Assembly: GCA_037446115.1 (NCBI GenBank)
Contig: JBBIJF010000001.1
Location: forward strand, 1-64,000
Length of the DNA stretch: 64,000 nt
DNA from: JANWXD01 sp037446115
GTDB lineage: Bacteria > Acidobacteriota > Terriglobia > Bryobacterales > Bryobacteraceae
Reading direction: 5' to 3'
Shown here: piece by piece, positions 9,425 to 17,624 of the stretch
Layout: each line of letters starts with the position of its first letter
Numbering within the stretch: the first letter of the stretch is position 1
Translations under genes and position numbers: made by a program
Notes under the pieces: generated by a model
What the model was told of the DNA's origin: nothing
The model's input: only the letters and a program-made list of their open reading frames with translations
Database searches by the model: none

Positions 9425-9469
9425 CGAATCTATGAAAGGCGGATCAAATCTCGATTGGAGTGCGGGCCT

Positions 9470-10168
9470 TCAGACTTCGGCGAAGGAGGCAGCGTCCGCG
9501 AAACTGTATCCAAATCCGCGCACGGAGCGGAGGAAACTGGGATTGGCGGGATCGGTCTCGATTTTCTGGCGCAGCCGCAGGATGTACACATCCACGGTGC
9601 GGTCCGTGACGGCCCGGTCATGCCCCCACACCGCATCGAGCAGCTGGTCCCGTGAGAACACGACGCCGGGACGGCTCATGAGGTGCTCCAGAAGCCGGAA
9701 CTCGGTGGCCGTGAGGGGGACGGGACGGCCGCGGAGTCGCACCTGACGCCGCAGCCGGTCCAGCTCCAGCTCACCGGCTCGCAGCACATTGGGGCCTTGC
9801 GGCCGCTCGCGAAAATGCACCTTGACGCGAGCGATCAGCTCCCGCACGAAGAACGGCTTGACGATATAGTCGTTGCCTCCCAGTTCCAGTCCCACGATGC
9901 GATCGGTTTCCGAGGCGCGCGCGGTCAGAAACAGGATAGGGATGTGGGCCAGCTCCGGCTCCGCGCGCACGCGCTTGCAGATCTCCAACCCGTCGGCGTC
10001 CGGAAGCATAATGTCGAGAATGATCAGATCGGGTCGTTCGCGCCGGAACAGCTCGACGGCCCCTTTGCCGGTTCCCGCCCCCACGACCGCATACCCTTCC
10101 TTTTCCAGGTTGTACTGCAACAGCGTGTAAAGATCCGCATCGTCCTCAATCAGGGCGATTTTTTTCAT
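9470..10168 (-). CDS. OmpR/PhoB-family response regulator
   Basis: 232 residues. An N-terminal receiver domain has acidic residues E8, D9 and D10, phosphoacceptor D52 (LIILDIMLPD), T82 and K104 (YIVKPF). A C-terminal winged helix follows (LTATEFRLLEHLMSRPG, then RTVDVYILRLRQKIE, and the RSVRGFGYSF wing). It acts in the cytoplasm as a DNA-binding transcription factor phosphorylated by the kinase encoded 38 nt upstream (10207-11688). A good AGGAAAAGG ribosome site precedes its ATG. It is close to PhoB in length and layout, but no pho transport genes are in the window, so the stimulus is uncertain. Confidence 0.92.
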   Translation of the reverse strand: MKKIALIEDDADLYTLLQYNLEKEGYAVVGAGTGKGAVELFRRERPDLIILDIMLPDADGLEICKRVRAEPELAHIPILFLTARASETDRIVGLELGGNDYIVKPFFVRELIARVKVHFRERPQGPNVLRAGELELDRLRRQVRLRGRPVPLTATEFRLLEHLMSRPGVVFSRDQLLDAVWGHDRAVTDRTVDVYILRLRQKIETDPANPSFLRSVRGFGYSFADAASFAEV

Positions 10169-10206
10169 AAGCGACCTTTTCCTGTTTGAAGTTAGTCACG
10201 GTTGGG

Positions 10207-11688
10207 TTACAGATTAATGACACCGGAGTGAATTCCCTGTGAACTGTCGGCCGGCGGAGCCGGGGCATCGATCGGCAACGTGAAATAGAAAACTGTACCT
10301 CTGCCGAGCTCGCTTTCCACGCGCACTGAACCGCCGTGCGCCAGCACAAGGTGCTTGACGATGGCCAGGCCGAGGCCCGTTCCTCCGAGCTCGCGGGAGC
10401 GGGCCTTGTCTACACGGTAGAAACGTTCGAAGACGCGTGGCAGGTCTTCCGGCGGGATCCCCGGGCCCTGGTCTTGAACCGCGATCTCGATACTGGAATC
10501 GTCCGGCTGCCGCCGTGCTCGCACGCTCACGCGCCCGCCGGGAGGACTATACTTGACCGCATTGTCGAGCAGGTTTCCAAGGATCTGATGAAACGCCTGA
10601 GCGTCGCAGAACACCTCCAGGGAGTCGGCAACCGGCTCGAGCTCGAGGCGAATGTCCTTCCTGTCCGCTACGGGCCGGATGGCATCCAGGGCGTCGGCCA
10701 GCAGCGGCGCCACGCGGTAAGCGGCGAACTGGAAGTTGCGGCTTTTCAGCTCGAGGCGTGACAAGGTCAGCAGATCTTCGGTGAGCCGCCCCAAACGTTC
10801 GGCGTTCTGGCGGATGATCTCGACGAAACGGCGGTTGTGGCGCACGTCTCCCAGCGCGCCGTCGAGTAGCGTTTCAGCGTAGCCTTGAATGGAGGCCACC
10901 GGTGTGCGGAGCTCGTGCGAAACGTTGATGACGAAGTCCTTGCGGATGCGCTCCAGCTTTTCCAACTCCGCACGCTCGCGCGCGAGCTCTTCGGACGCGG
11001 CCTGGAGTTTCCGGCCGGTTTCGTTGAGCTGGCGGATCAGGAAACGGAAGTCGGCGCTGCCTTGTTCCTTAAGACGCGCGTGGAAGTTCCCGCGAGCCAG
11101 TTCCGCGCTCAGCTCGAGGACCCTGGCCATCTGCGTCGCCAGAGAGCGAGCCAAGAACACGGCCACCACCACAAGAGGAACGAAGGCCAGGGCAATCGCA
11201 GCCAAGATGCGCCTCCGCATCTCCCGCACGCGTTGCTCCATTTCGGCAAGCGGGACTGCGATCCGCATGACGAAATCACCGGCCGGGATGGCCACGTACA
11301 GGTAGTTCGCACCCGCGGTGGGGCTTTTCCGAGTGGCGCGGCCACGGCGACCTGCCAGAGCCTCGGCCACCTCGGGTCGCGCGCGATGGTTGTCCATTTT
11401 CGCGGGATCGCCCTCGGAGTCGGCCAGCACCGAGCCGTCGCGGGCAATCACGGTGAGACGTGCGCGAAGGGGGCTGGCAACGTGCGCGATCGCCGGCTGG
11501 CTCACCAGCGTGCCGTCGGATGCCACAGCCCGCGCCAGCATGCGCGCCTCCCCCTCGAGCCGTTCCGCCATGGTCTCCACATAGCTGGATTCGGCCACCC
11601 GCGTCACCAGGAAATCCACGCCCACCGCGGTTGCGCCGAACAAACCCAGGAGCGCCGCGATGAGCTTCAAAAACAGTCTCGACGCCAA
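10207..11688 (-). CDS. PhoR-like sensor histidine kinase
   Basis: 493 residues from a TTG start (11688), chosen because a GAGGAGAG ribosome site lies about 9 nt upstream and the first helix begins at once. A transmembrane segment at about 7-28 and a second at about 160-182 flank an extracytoplasmic sensor region of about 130 residues. A HAMP-like linker, the dimerisation helix with phosphoacceptor His258 (VINVSHELRTPVASI) and a HATPase domain with N (LGNLLDNAVKYSP), G1 (QDQGPGIPPED), F (FERFYRVD) and G2 (GGTGLGLAIVKH) boxes follow. It is the likely partner of the adjacent response regulator; the signal is unknown. Confidence 0.92.
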   Translation of the reverse strand: MASRLFLKLIAALLGLFGATAVGVDFLVTRVAESSYVETMAERLEGEARMLARAVASDGTLVSQPAIAHVASPLRARLTVIARDGSVLADSEGDPAKMDNHRARPEVAEALAGRRGRATRKSPTAGANYLYVAIPAGDFVMRIAVPLAEMEQRVREMRRRILAAIALAFVPLVVVAVFLARSLATQMARVLELSAELARGNFHARLKEQGSADFRFLIRQLNETGRKLQAASEELARERAELEKLERIRKDFVINVSHELRTPVASIQGYAETLLDGALGDVRHNRRFVEIIRQNAERLGRLTEDLLTLSRLELKSRNFQFAAYRVAPLLADALDAIRPVADRKDIRLELEPVADSLEVFCDAQAFHQILGNLLDNAVKYSPPGGRVSVRARRQPDDSSIEIAVQDQGPGIPPEDLPRVFERFYRVDKARSRELGGTGLGLAIVKHLVLAHGGSVRVESELGRGTVFYFTLPIDAPAPPADSSQGIHSGVINL

Positions 11689-11720
11689 CAGGTGCGCTCT
11701 CCTCGACGGCTGTAACTGTT

Positions 11721-11730
11721 ATTGTACGAT
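11721..11730. promoter_or_regulatory. Overlapping divergent -10 hexamers (kinase and RidA)
   Basis: Within the 58-nt gap between the divergent kinase and RidA genes, ATTGTACGAT holds a minus-strand TACAAT (11721-11726) and a plus-strand TACGAT (11725-11730), which overlap by two bases. If both are real, the two promoters would compete for polymerase. No convincing -35 elements were seen. Confidence 0.3.
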
Positions 11731-11746
11731 CTTCCGGGAGGTGTTC

Positions 11747-12190
11747 ATGAAAAGGACTCGCAGAAAATTGTTGCAAGCCGCCGTCACCGGACTGGCTGCG
11801 ACGGGCGCTGCTCAGGCGCAACAGAAGCCCGTCAAGAAGGTGCACTATCGCGGAGAGAAGCCGAAGACGACGCCTCTGTTCTCGAGCGCCGTATCCTACG
11901 GCAACCTGCTCTTCATCGCCGGAAAAGGCGCACACTTCGAGGGAGACATCAAGGCGCACACCAAGCACGTGCTCGACGAAATCGAAAAGGAGCTCCTCAA
12001 CGCGGGTTCCTCCATGGAAAAAGTCCTCAAGTGCAACGTGTACCTCAACGACCTCAAAGACTACCAGGCTATGAACGAAGTCTTTCGGGGGCGTTTCGGG
12101 CCCGAGCCGCCCGTGCGGACGACCATCGCCGCAGCCGGCGGCATCCCGGGCAACTCCTTGGTCGAAATCGATGTCATCGCGTATATTTGA
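11747..12190 (+). CDS. RidA-family protein with twin-arginine-like export signal
   Basis: 147 residues. The start is the ATG at 11747, with a strong GGGAGG site 7 nt upstream; an in-frame ATG at 11660 would overlap the divergent kinase and is rejected. The mature part has the RidA/YjgF fold pattern: FSSAVSYGNLLFIAGKGAH, AHTKHVLDEIEKELLNAGSS, VLKCNVYLNDLKDYQAMNEVF, and PPVRTTIAAAGGIPGNSLVEIDVIA. RidA enzymes deaminate reactive imines in the cytosol. Here residues 1-25 (RRKLLQAAVTGLAATGAAQAQ region) look like a Tat or Sec signal, which is unusual. The catalytic Arg (VRTT) is present. Function outside the cytosol is unknown. Confidence 0.85.
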   Translation: MKRTRRKLLQAAVTGLAATGAAQAQQKPVKKVHYRGEKPKTTPLFSSAVSYGNLLFIAGKGAHFEGDIKAHTKHVLDEIEKELLNAGSSMEKVLKCNVYLNDLKDYQAMNEVFRGRFGPEPPVRTTIAAAGGIPGNSLVEIDVIAYI

Positions 12191-12238
12191 ACGTAGTAGT
12201 GCGGGCATGACCGGGCGCTACGGCGCTTGGGAGGTCCC

Positions 12239-12616
12239 ATGCTGGCAGGCAAGACAGTCGCCATTGGAATCGGGCTGATCGCGGTCGGCGTGGCCGGCTA
12301 CGCGGCGACCTCCGGTTCGAGCCCGACCGCGCTGATTCCGGCGGCGTTCGGCGCGGCACTGGTCGTACTCGGATGGCTGGCCTACGAGGATCGCCGGCGC
12401 AGGACGGCCATGCATATCGCAGCAGCCGTCGGATTGCTGGGTTTTCTGGGTTCGGTTCGAGGCCTGCTCGGAATCCGGGACCTGGTGACGGGAGCACCCG
12501 TCGAGCGGCCGCTGGCGGTGATCTCGCAGTCGCTTATGGCCGTGCTCACGGGAGTGTTCGTGACGCTGTGCGTGAAGTCCTTCATTGACGCCCGGCGCCC
12601 ACGCTCCGGTTCCTGA
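12239..12616 (+). CDS. Hypothetical small membrane protein
   Basis: 125 residues from the ATG at 12239, with GGGAGG ending 4 nt upstream; a TTG at 12227 is less likely because that ribosome site would then lie inside the gene. Four hydrophobic helices are visible: TVAIGIGLIAVGVAGYAA, LIPAAFGAALVVLGWLAY, MHIAAAVGLLGFLGSVRGLL and LAVISQSLMAVLTGVFVTL. It resembles a two-times-two helix membrane protein. No family recognised. It lies 48 nt after the RidA gene on the same strand and converges with nadD. Confidence 0.6.
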   Translation: MLAGKTVAIGIGLIAVGVAGYAATSGSSPTALIPAAFGAALVVLGWLAYEDRRRRTAMHIAAAVGLLGFLGSVRGLLGIRDLVTGAPVERPLAVISQSLMAVLTGVFVTLCVKSFIDARRPRSGS

Positions 12617-12631
12617 CGCTGACGTGGGATT

Positions 12632-13216
12632 TCAGGCTGCGCGCCGCGTTCCGTAAAGACCCCGGTCCCGTATGTAGGCCAACACGGCCGGCGGTAACCA
12701 TTCGGTGGGCTCTTCTCCGGAAGCCAGTTTGGCGCGCAACTCCGACGAGGAAATCGGCAGCGCGAGCGTCTCCAGCCGGTGGACTCGAGCGCCCGGTGGA
12801 ATGTCATACTTGTGACCCGGCCGGGCCGCCACGATAAAGTCCACGGCGCGGACGACCTCTTCCCAGCGGTGCCAGCTGCGCAGATCCGCAAACGCATCGG
12901 CGCCGATCAGAAAATACAGTTCGTCAGCCGGCTCGAGAGTCGTTCTGAGCTTCTCGATGGTGCGGATCGAGTAGCTCGGCGCCTCGCCTTCATCCAGGCG
13001 GGAGGGCTGGAATTCCGGCCGTCCCACGCAGGCCAGCTCAAGCATCCGATAACGGTCTTCGTACGGAGCTGCCGTCGCGCCGGGCTTATGAGGCGGTTGC
13101 CAGGCGGGCACGAACAGGACCCGGTCCAGCCCATATTGCCGGACGGCCTCGCCGGCAACCGTGAGGTGAGCATAGTGGACCGGGTCGAACGTGCCGCCGA
13201 ACAAGGCGATCTTCAT
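12632..13216 (-). CDS. nadD: Nicotinate-nucleotide adenylyltransferase
   Basis: 194 residues. Transfers AMP from ATP to nicotinate mononucleotide, giving deamido-NAD, in the cytoplasm. The nucleotidyltransferase signature GGTFDPVHYAHL is at residues 8-19, the central FLIGADAFADLRSWHRW block is present, and the C-terminal LPISSSELRAKLASG completes the ATP-binding site. It overlaps the stop of rnhA by 4 bases (ATGA), so it is translationally coupled in the operon dusB-rnhA-nadD. In many bacteria nadD is next to rsfS; here rsfS is 29 kb away, beside pncB-pncA. Confidence 0.95.
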   Translation of the reverse strand: MKIALFGGTFDPVHYAHLTVAGEAVRQYGLDRVLFVPAWQPPHKPGATAAPYEDRYRMLELACVGRPEFQPSRLDEGEAPSYSIRTIEKLRTTLEPADELYFLIGADAFADLRSWHRWEEVVRAVDFIVAARPGHKYDIPPGARVHRLETLALPISSSELRAKLASGEEPTEWLPPAVLAYIRDRGLYGTRRAA

Positions 13217-13668
13217 CGGAGCCCGCGGCTTTCCTGTTCCTGGCGGAGCGCAGCCCGGCTTGCCAGGGCGTCGGCCCGGTTGTTGTCCTCATGAAAGGCA
13301 TGGCCTCGCGTCCACACCCAGCGCGTTTTGTGGCGTTGCATTTCGGCGTCCAGCGCCTCCCATAAGTCGCGGTTCTTGACGGCTTGGCCGGAGGCCGTCT
13401 TCCAGCCCTTGCGCTTCCACCGCGGCAGCCACTCGGTTACGCCCTTCTTGAGATATTCGGAGTCGGTCACAATCTCCACCTCGCAGGGCTCCTTGAGCGC
13501 CCGCAACCCCTCCACCGCGGCGGTCAGTTCCATACGGTTGTTGGTCGTCAGCGGAGCCGAACCGTGAAGCTCCCGCTTGTGGTCTTTGTAGCGCAAAATG
13601 CAAGCCCAACCCCCCGGACCCGGATTTCCTTTGCAGGCACCGTCCGTAATCAGGCGGACTTTTTTCAT
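13213..13668 (-). CDS. rnhA: Ribonuclease HI
   Basis: 151 residues, normal length for bacterial RNase HI. It cleaves the RNA strand of RNA-DNA hybrids. The catalytic acidic residues are visible in order: Asp in LITDGACKGNPGPGG, Glu in NNRMELTAAVEGL, Asp in IVTDSEYLKKG, and Asp in DNNRADALASRA. The basic handle region (WLPRWKRKGWKTASG) is also present. Its start overlaps the dusB stop by 4 bases and its stop overlaps the nadD start by 4 bases. Confidence 0.95.
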   Translation of the reverse strand: MKKVRLITDGACKGNPGPGGWACILRYKDHKRELHGSAPLTTNNRMELTAAVEGLRALKEPCEVEIVTDSEYLKKGVTEWLPRWKRKGWKTASGQAVKNRDLWEALDAEMQRHKTRWVWTRGHAFHEDNNRADALASRAALRQEQESRGLR

Positions 13669-14687
13669 GCGGCCGATGCCGGGGAGGCCTCCTGCCGCCG
13701 TTCCAGGAAGCGGTCCACGAGCTCCAGGATTTCCGCCGCTTCACGGGCCTGGTAGATGGCGGCGCGCAACCGTGCGCCCTGGTGCAGCCCGTGGCTGAAA
13801 TAGGTGGCAAATTGCTTCATTCGCCCGATCAAGTCCGGTTCGTCGCGTTCGATGAGGGCGCAGTAATACGTTCGCATCACGTGCAACCGCTCGTGCTCGG
13901 AGGGAACGTCATACCTCCCTGTGGCGACGTACTGTGCGATCTGGCGGAAGATCCAGGGATTGGAGGCGGCGGCCCGCCCGATCATCACACCATCGCACCC
14001 TGTTTCGGCCACCATCCGCACGGCATCTTCGGGGGTGAAGATGTCACCATTGCCGATAACCGGGATGCGCACGGCGCCCTTCACTTCCGCGATGCGGCGC
14101 CAGTCCGCCTTGCCGGCGTAGCCCTGCTCCCGCGTGCGAGGGTGCAGCGCCACCGCATTGACGCCGCAGGCTTCGGCCAGACGCGCCAGTTCGACCGCTA
14201 CGATTTCCTGCTCGCTCCAACCTGCGCGGAATTTGATCGTGAGAGGGATCGAGATCGCCGCGCGCACGGCGCGCACGATACGCTCGACATGGCCCAGATC
14301 GCGCAATAAGGCCGAGCCGCCGTTGCATCGCACGACCTTCTTGGCCGGACAGCCGAAGTTCAGATCCACGATATCGAACCCCAACTCCTCACAGATGCGC
14401 GCAGCCTCCGCCATTGCCGCCGGATCGGATCCGAAAAGCTGCGCCGTGATCGGGTGTTCGTCCGGCTCGAAGGCAAGGTACTCCCATACCCGGCCGGAGA
14501 CACGGCCCTGCCGGGCCCGCACGACGCCGTCGGAGCTGGTGAACTCGGTCATCACCAGACCACATCCGCCCATGCTGCGGATGAAACGGCGGAATACAGT
14601 ATCGGTCACCCCCGCCATGGGCGCCAGCACCGTGGGCGGGCGGATGCGCACGTGCCCGATTTGGAAATGTTCCGGAAAGCCGTGCAT
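13665..14687 (-). CDS. dusB: tRNA-dihydrouridine synthase
   Basis: 340 residues. A flavoenzyme that reduces uridines in the tRNA D-loop with NADPH. The N-terminus has LAPMAGVTDTVFRRFIR, the FMN-binding start of Dus proteins. The catalytic cysteine lies in VDLNFGCPAKKVVRCNGGSALLRD, followed by ITIKFRAGW-like and GNGDIFTPEDAVRM blocks. DGVMIGRAAASNPWIF completes the flavin phosphate site. It is the first gene of the dusB-rnhA-nadD operon. A minus-strand TAGAAT ends 9 nt before the ATG. The DusB subfamily is assigned from length and overall pattern. Confidence 0.92.
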   Translation of the reverse strand: MHGFPEHFQIGHVRIRPPTVLAPMAGVTDTVFRRFIRSMGGCGLVMTEFTSSDGVVRARQGRVSGRVWEYLAFEPDEHPITAQLFGSDPAAMAEAARICEELGFDIVDLNFGCPAKKVVRCNGGSALLRDLGHVERIVRAVRAAISIPLTIKFRAGWSEQEIVAVELARLAEACGVNAVALHPRTREQGYAGKADWRRIAEVKGAVRIPVIGNGDIFTPEDAVRMVAETGCDGVMIGRAAASNPWIFRQIAQYVATGRYDVPSEHERLHVMRTYYCALIERDEPDLIGRMKQFATYFSHGLHQGARLRAAIYQAREAAEILELVDRFLERRQEASPASAA

Positions 14688-14696
14688 CCCTCACTC

Positions 14697-14702
14697 ATTC
14701 TA
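14697..14702 (-). promoter_or_regulatory. Putative -10 (TAGAAT) of dusB-rnhA-nadD
   Basis: Minus-strand TAGAAT ends 9 nt before the dusB ATG, predicting a transcript start only a few bases upstream of the start codon. Confidence 0.4.
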
Positions 14703-14738
14703 GCGGGCGGCGGATCGGAAACGAAAACGAGCAAGCAA

Positions 14739-14776
14739 CCGTCTGAGAATACACAAACCGTCCGATAATACACAAA
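14739..14776 (+). repeat. Tandem 19-bp repeat in divergent promoter region
   Basis: Two back-to-back copies, CCGTCTGAGAATACACAAA (14739-14757) and CCGTCCGATAATACACAAA (14758-14776), differ at two positions. Each contains a -10-like hexamer (GAGAAT, GATAAT). The second copy runs straight into the AAGGAGAT ribosome site of the gene at 14793. Two copies about two helical turns long suggest either a tandem operator or a duplicated promoter. Confidence 0.75.
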
Positions 14777-14792
14777 AGGAGATTTAGATCCC

Positions 14793-15689
14793 ATGAAAGC
14801 CATCCAGATCGCAATCCTGGCAGCCCTGATCGTAACGGGAGCGCTTCTTTACAAGGTGTGGCGCGGCCAACAGGCTGAGCAACCGGCGCCCGCTGCCGTC
14901 ACGCAAACGACGGCTCCGTCCGTCGGGACCGAACCCGTGGAGACTCCTTCCCGTGAAGCGGCGCCGGCAGCAGCGCCTGCGCCTCGCAAACCTTCCCCCG
15001 TTCCGAGCGCTAAGCCCATCCAAAACGAGCCGGCCCGGGCCGCGCAGACCGCCGCAGCCGGGCAGGCACAGACAGAAACGCCGGCTCCGGCAACTCCACC
15101 GTCCCAACCCGTCCAAGGCCGTCAGGAAACGGCGGCGGCGCCGCGAGCCCCCGCTGCGCCCCCGGCCCGGACCGTGACCATCCCCGCAGGAACACTCATC
15201 TCAGCACGGCTGTCCGAAACGCTGGAGAGCGACAAAATGCAGCCGGGCGACAGTTTCCTTGCCGTGCTGGACAGCCCCCTGGTCGTGGAAGGCCTGGTGA
15301 TCGCAGAAAAGGGCGCACGGCTGGAAGGGCGCGTGGTCGAAGTGGAACAGGCTGGAAGAGTGAAAGGCCGGGCAGCCCTGGGGATCCAGCTTGTGCGACT
15401 CGAGACCAGCGACGGTCAGCGCGTGGCGATCCAAACCGAAACGTTCCGCAAGGAAGCCGAAGCCACCAAGCGGGAAGACGCAGCCAAGGTCGGATTGGGC
15501 GCCGGTCTCGGCGCCGCTATCGGGGCCATCGCCGGCGGCGGAAAGGGAGCCGCGATCGGGGCCGCAGCCGGCGGCGCGGCGGGAACCGGCGCGGTGCTGG
15601 CAACCCGGGGCAAACCTGCCGTGATTCCTGTAGAGACCCGGATTGATTTCCGTCTCAACCACCCTGTCACCATCACTGAGAAGAGGTGA
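14793..15689 (+). CDS. Membrane-anchored protein with Pro/Ala linker and glycine zipper
   Basis: 298 residues. An AAGGAGAT ribosome site precedes the ATG. Residues about 4-21 are a single transmembrane anchor. Residues about 28-128 are a low-complexity Pro/Ala/Glu linker. Residues about 129-225 form a beta-rich domain (TVTIPAGTLISARLSETLES, AVLDSPLVVEGLVIAEKGARLEGRV in pieces) resembling the beta-barrel of VirB10/TrbI-type or 'SLBB-like' periplasmic proteins. Residues about 232-270 are a glycine zipper (GLGAGLGAAIGAIAGGGKG). Family not named with confidence. It is probably periplasmic and envelope-associated. The tandem 19-bp repeat lies directly upstream. Confidence 0.65.
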   Translation: MKAIQIAILAALIVTGALLYKVWRGQQAEQPAPAAVTQTTAPSVGTEPVETPSREAAPAAAPAPRKPSPVPSAKPIQNEPARAAQTAAAGQAQTETPAPATPPSQPVQGRQETAAAPRAPAAPPARTVTIPAGTLISARLSETLESDKMQPGDSFLAVLDSPLVVEGLVIAEKGARLEGRVVEVEQAGRVKGRAALGIQLVRLETSDGQRVAIQTETFRKEAEATKREDAAKVGLGAGLGAAIGAIAGGGKGAAIGAAAGGAAGTGAVLATRGKPAVIPVETRIDFRLNHPVTITEKR

Positions 15690-15770
15690 GCTCGCAGGCG
15701 GCTTCTCACTGCGGGACGGGCTCCCGCGTCGGCTCCTGACAGCCCTGCTAGACTGTGAGGACACCTCGAG

Positions 15771-17567
15771 ATGGGAGCCGAAGCGTTCGTGGTCCTGGCG
15801 GTCGTCGGGATCGTTCTGATCCTGCTCACCGCCACGCGCCTTCCCGCTGACGCTGTGCTCGTCGCGGCCCTGACGTTCCTGGTCTTCGTCCCTGTTCCCG
15901 AAGCCACGGGATGGCGCATGGGGGTTCTGAACGTGTCGGAAGCCTTTTCTGGGTTCAGCAACCCAGGCGTGCTGACCGTAGCAGTCCTGTTCGCCGTGGC
16001 TGCGGGCTTACGACAGACGGGGGCGATTGATTGGGTGGCTCAGACGGCATTAGGCCGGCCGGCAACTGTTCGCAGCGCTTTAGCCAGGGTCGTGTTTCCG
16101 GCCGTTCCCATCAGCGCGTTCCTGAACAATACGGCCGTGGTCGCCATGCTGGTGCCCGCCATCAGCGACTGGGCCCGCAAGTTGCGCCTCCCGGTGTCCA
16201 AGCTCATGCTTCCGTTCAACTATGCCACCGTGTTGGGCGGAACTTGCACGCTCATCGGGACCAGCACGAACCTCATCGTCGGCGGTCTGATATTGAGCTC
16301 GGGCAAGCTGCCCCCACTTGGTTTGTTTGATGTCACATGGATCGGACTCCCGGTCGCTCTGATCGGTTGCCTTTTCGTTTGGCTGGCCGGGCCGTTTCTG
16401 CTTCCAGACCGGGGCTCCCCCTCCAGTCAGCTTCGTGAGGCGCGAGAGTACATGGCGGAAATGATTGTCCCGCCCGGCAGCCCGCTGGTGGGGAAGACGA
16501 TCGAGGAAGCCGGTCTTCGTCATTTGCCCGGCGCGTTTGTCGCCGAGATTGAACGGGACGGCGAAAGCCTTGTCGCCGTCGGACCCGAGCAAAGGCTGAA
16601 AGCCAACGACCGCCTGGTGCTCGTGGGCGTCGTGGATTCGATCCGGGATCTCCAGCAGTTGCGCGGCCTCGTTCCTGCTACGGATCAGGTCTTCAAGCTC
16701 GACTCGCCGCGCTACCGCCGCCGGCTATTCGAAGCCGTTGTCTCCAACACCTGCCCGCTTGTGGGGAAGACCATTCGGGACGGGCGTTTCCGCAACCGCT
16801 ACAACGCCGTCGTGCTCGCAGTGGCTCGCAACGGCGAGCGACTCCGGGGCAAGATCGGAGACATCGTCCTGCGCCCCGGCGACACTCTGCTGATCGAAGC
16901 CGGTCCTTCGTTTGCCGTCCAGCAACGGGACTCGCGGGATTTTTTCCTGATCAGCGGCGTGGAGCACTCCACGCCGCGCCGGCACGAGCGCGCGACGCTG
17001 GCTCTGGCGATTCTGGCGGTGATGGTTGTGGCGGCCGCGGCCGGCATCAACATGCTGAGCGCAGCCTTGGTCGCCGCCTTCCTCATGGTCGCCACCGGCT
17101 GCTGCAGCTTAAGTGACGCCCGCAACAGCCTGGAGTGGCCCGTGCTCATCGCCATCGGCGCGGCACTCGGACTCGGGCGCGCCATGGAGGTTTCCGGCGC
17201 AGCGCACTCCCTGGCCGCCGCAATTCTGTCGCTTGCCGGCCAGCAAGCGTGGCTCACCCTGGCGGCCTTTTACGTAGCCTCCGCCGTGCTTACAGAGATT
17301 CTCACCAACAATGCCGTGGCCGCCCTGATGTTCCCGGTCGCCCTGGCCAGCGCCGAGCAACTCGGCGTGAGTCCGCTGCCGTTCGTTATGGCGCTTATGA
17401 TCGCGGCTTCGGCCGGTTTTGCCACGCCAATCGGCTACCAGACCAACCTCATGGTGTACGGACCGGGAGGCTATCGTTTCGGTGACTACCTTCGGCTCGG
17501 AATTCCTCTCGACGTCGTGGTCGGCTTCACGACGGTGTTCCTCGTGCCGCTGATCTGGCCTTTTTAA
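15771..17567 (+). CDS. SLC13/DASS-family permease with two TrkA-C domains
   Basis: 598 residues. N-terminal transmembrane helices include the hairpin FLNNTAVVAMLVPAI and the TCTLIGTSTNLIVGGLI motif, which are the conserved ion/substrate sites of SLC13 (divalent anion:sodium symporters). A central soluble part of about 200 residues holds two TrkA-C (RCK_C) repeats, each with a PLVGKTI motif (GSPLVGKTIEEAGLR and TCPLVGKTIRDGRFR). C-terminal helices repeat the inverted half (EILTNNAVAALMFPVALA, SAGFATPIGYQTNLMVYGPG). It probably imports sulfate, a dicarboxylate or similar anion; substrate not predictable. The next gene starts 57 nt downstream on the same strand. Confidence 0.9.
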   Translation: MGAEAFVVLAVVGIVLILLTATRLPADAVLVAALTFLVFVPVPEATGWRMGVLNVSEAFSGFSNPGVLTVAVLFAVAAGLRQTGAIDWVAQTALGRPATVRSALARVVFPAVPISAFLNNTAVVAMLVPAISDWARKLRLPVSKLMLPFNYATVLGGTCTLIGTSTNLIVGGLILSSGKLPPLGLFDVTWIGLPVALIGCLFVWLAGPFLLPDRGSPSSQLREAREYMAEMIVPPGSPLVGKTIEEAGLRHLPGAFVAEIERDGESLVAVGPEQRLKANDRLVLVGVVDSIRDLQQLRGLVPATDQVFKLDSPRYRRRLFEAVVSNTCPLVGKTIRDGRFRNRYNAVVLAVARNGERLRGKIGDIVLRPGDTLLIEAGPSFAVQQRDSRDFFLISGVEHSTPRRHERATLALAILAVMVVAAAAGINMLSAALVAAFLMVATGCCSLSDARNSLEWPVLIAIGAALGLGRAMEVSGAAHSLAAAILSLAGQQAWLTLAAFYVASAVLTEILTNNAVAALMFPVALASAEQLGVSPLPFVMALMIAASAGFATPIGYQTNLMVYGPGGYRFGDYLRLGIPLDVVVGFTTVFLVPLIWPF

Positions 17568-17611
17568 GCTTTGACGCAATGCGTCGCGGCGGCCGTCGGC
17601 GCGTTGCGCGG

Positions 17612-17617
17612 TACAAT
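17612..17617 (+). promoter_or_regulatory. Putative -10 (TACAAT) of the NicO-type exporter
   Basis: TACAAT ends 7 nt before the ATG at 17625, consistent with a leaderless transcript. No clear -35. Confidence 0.35.
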
Positions 17618-17624
17618 CAGGCTC

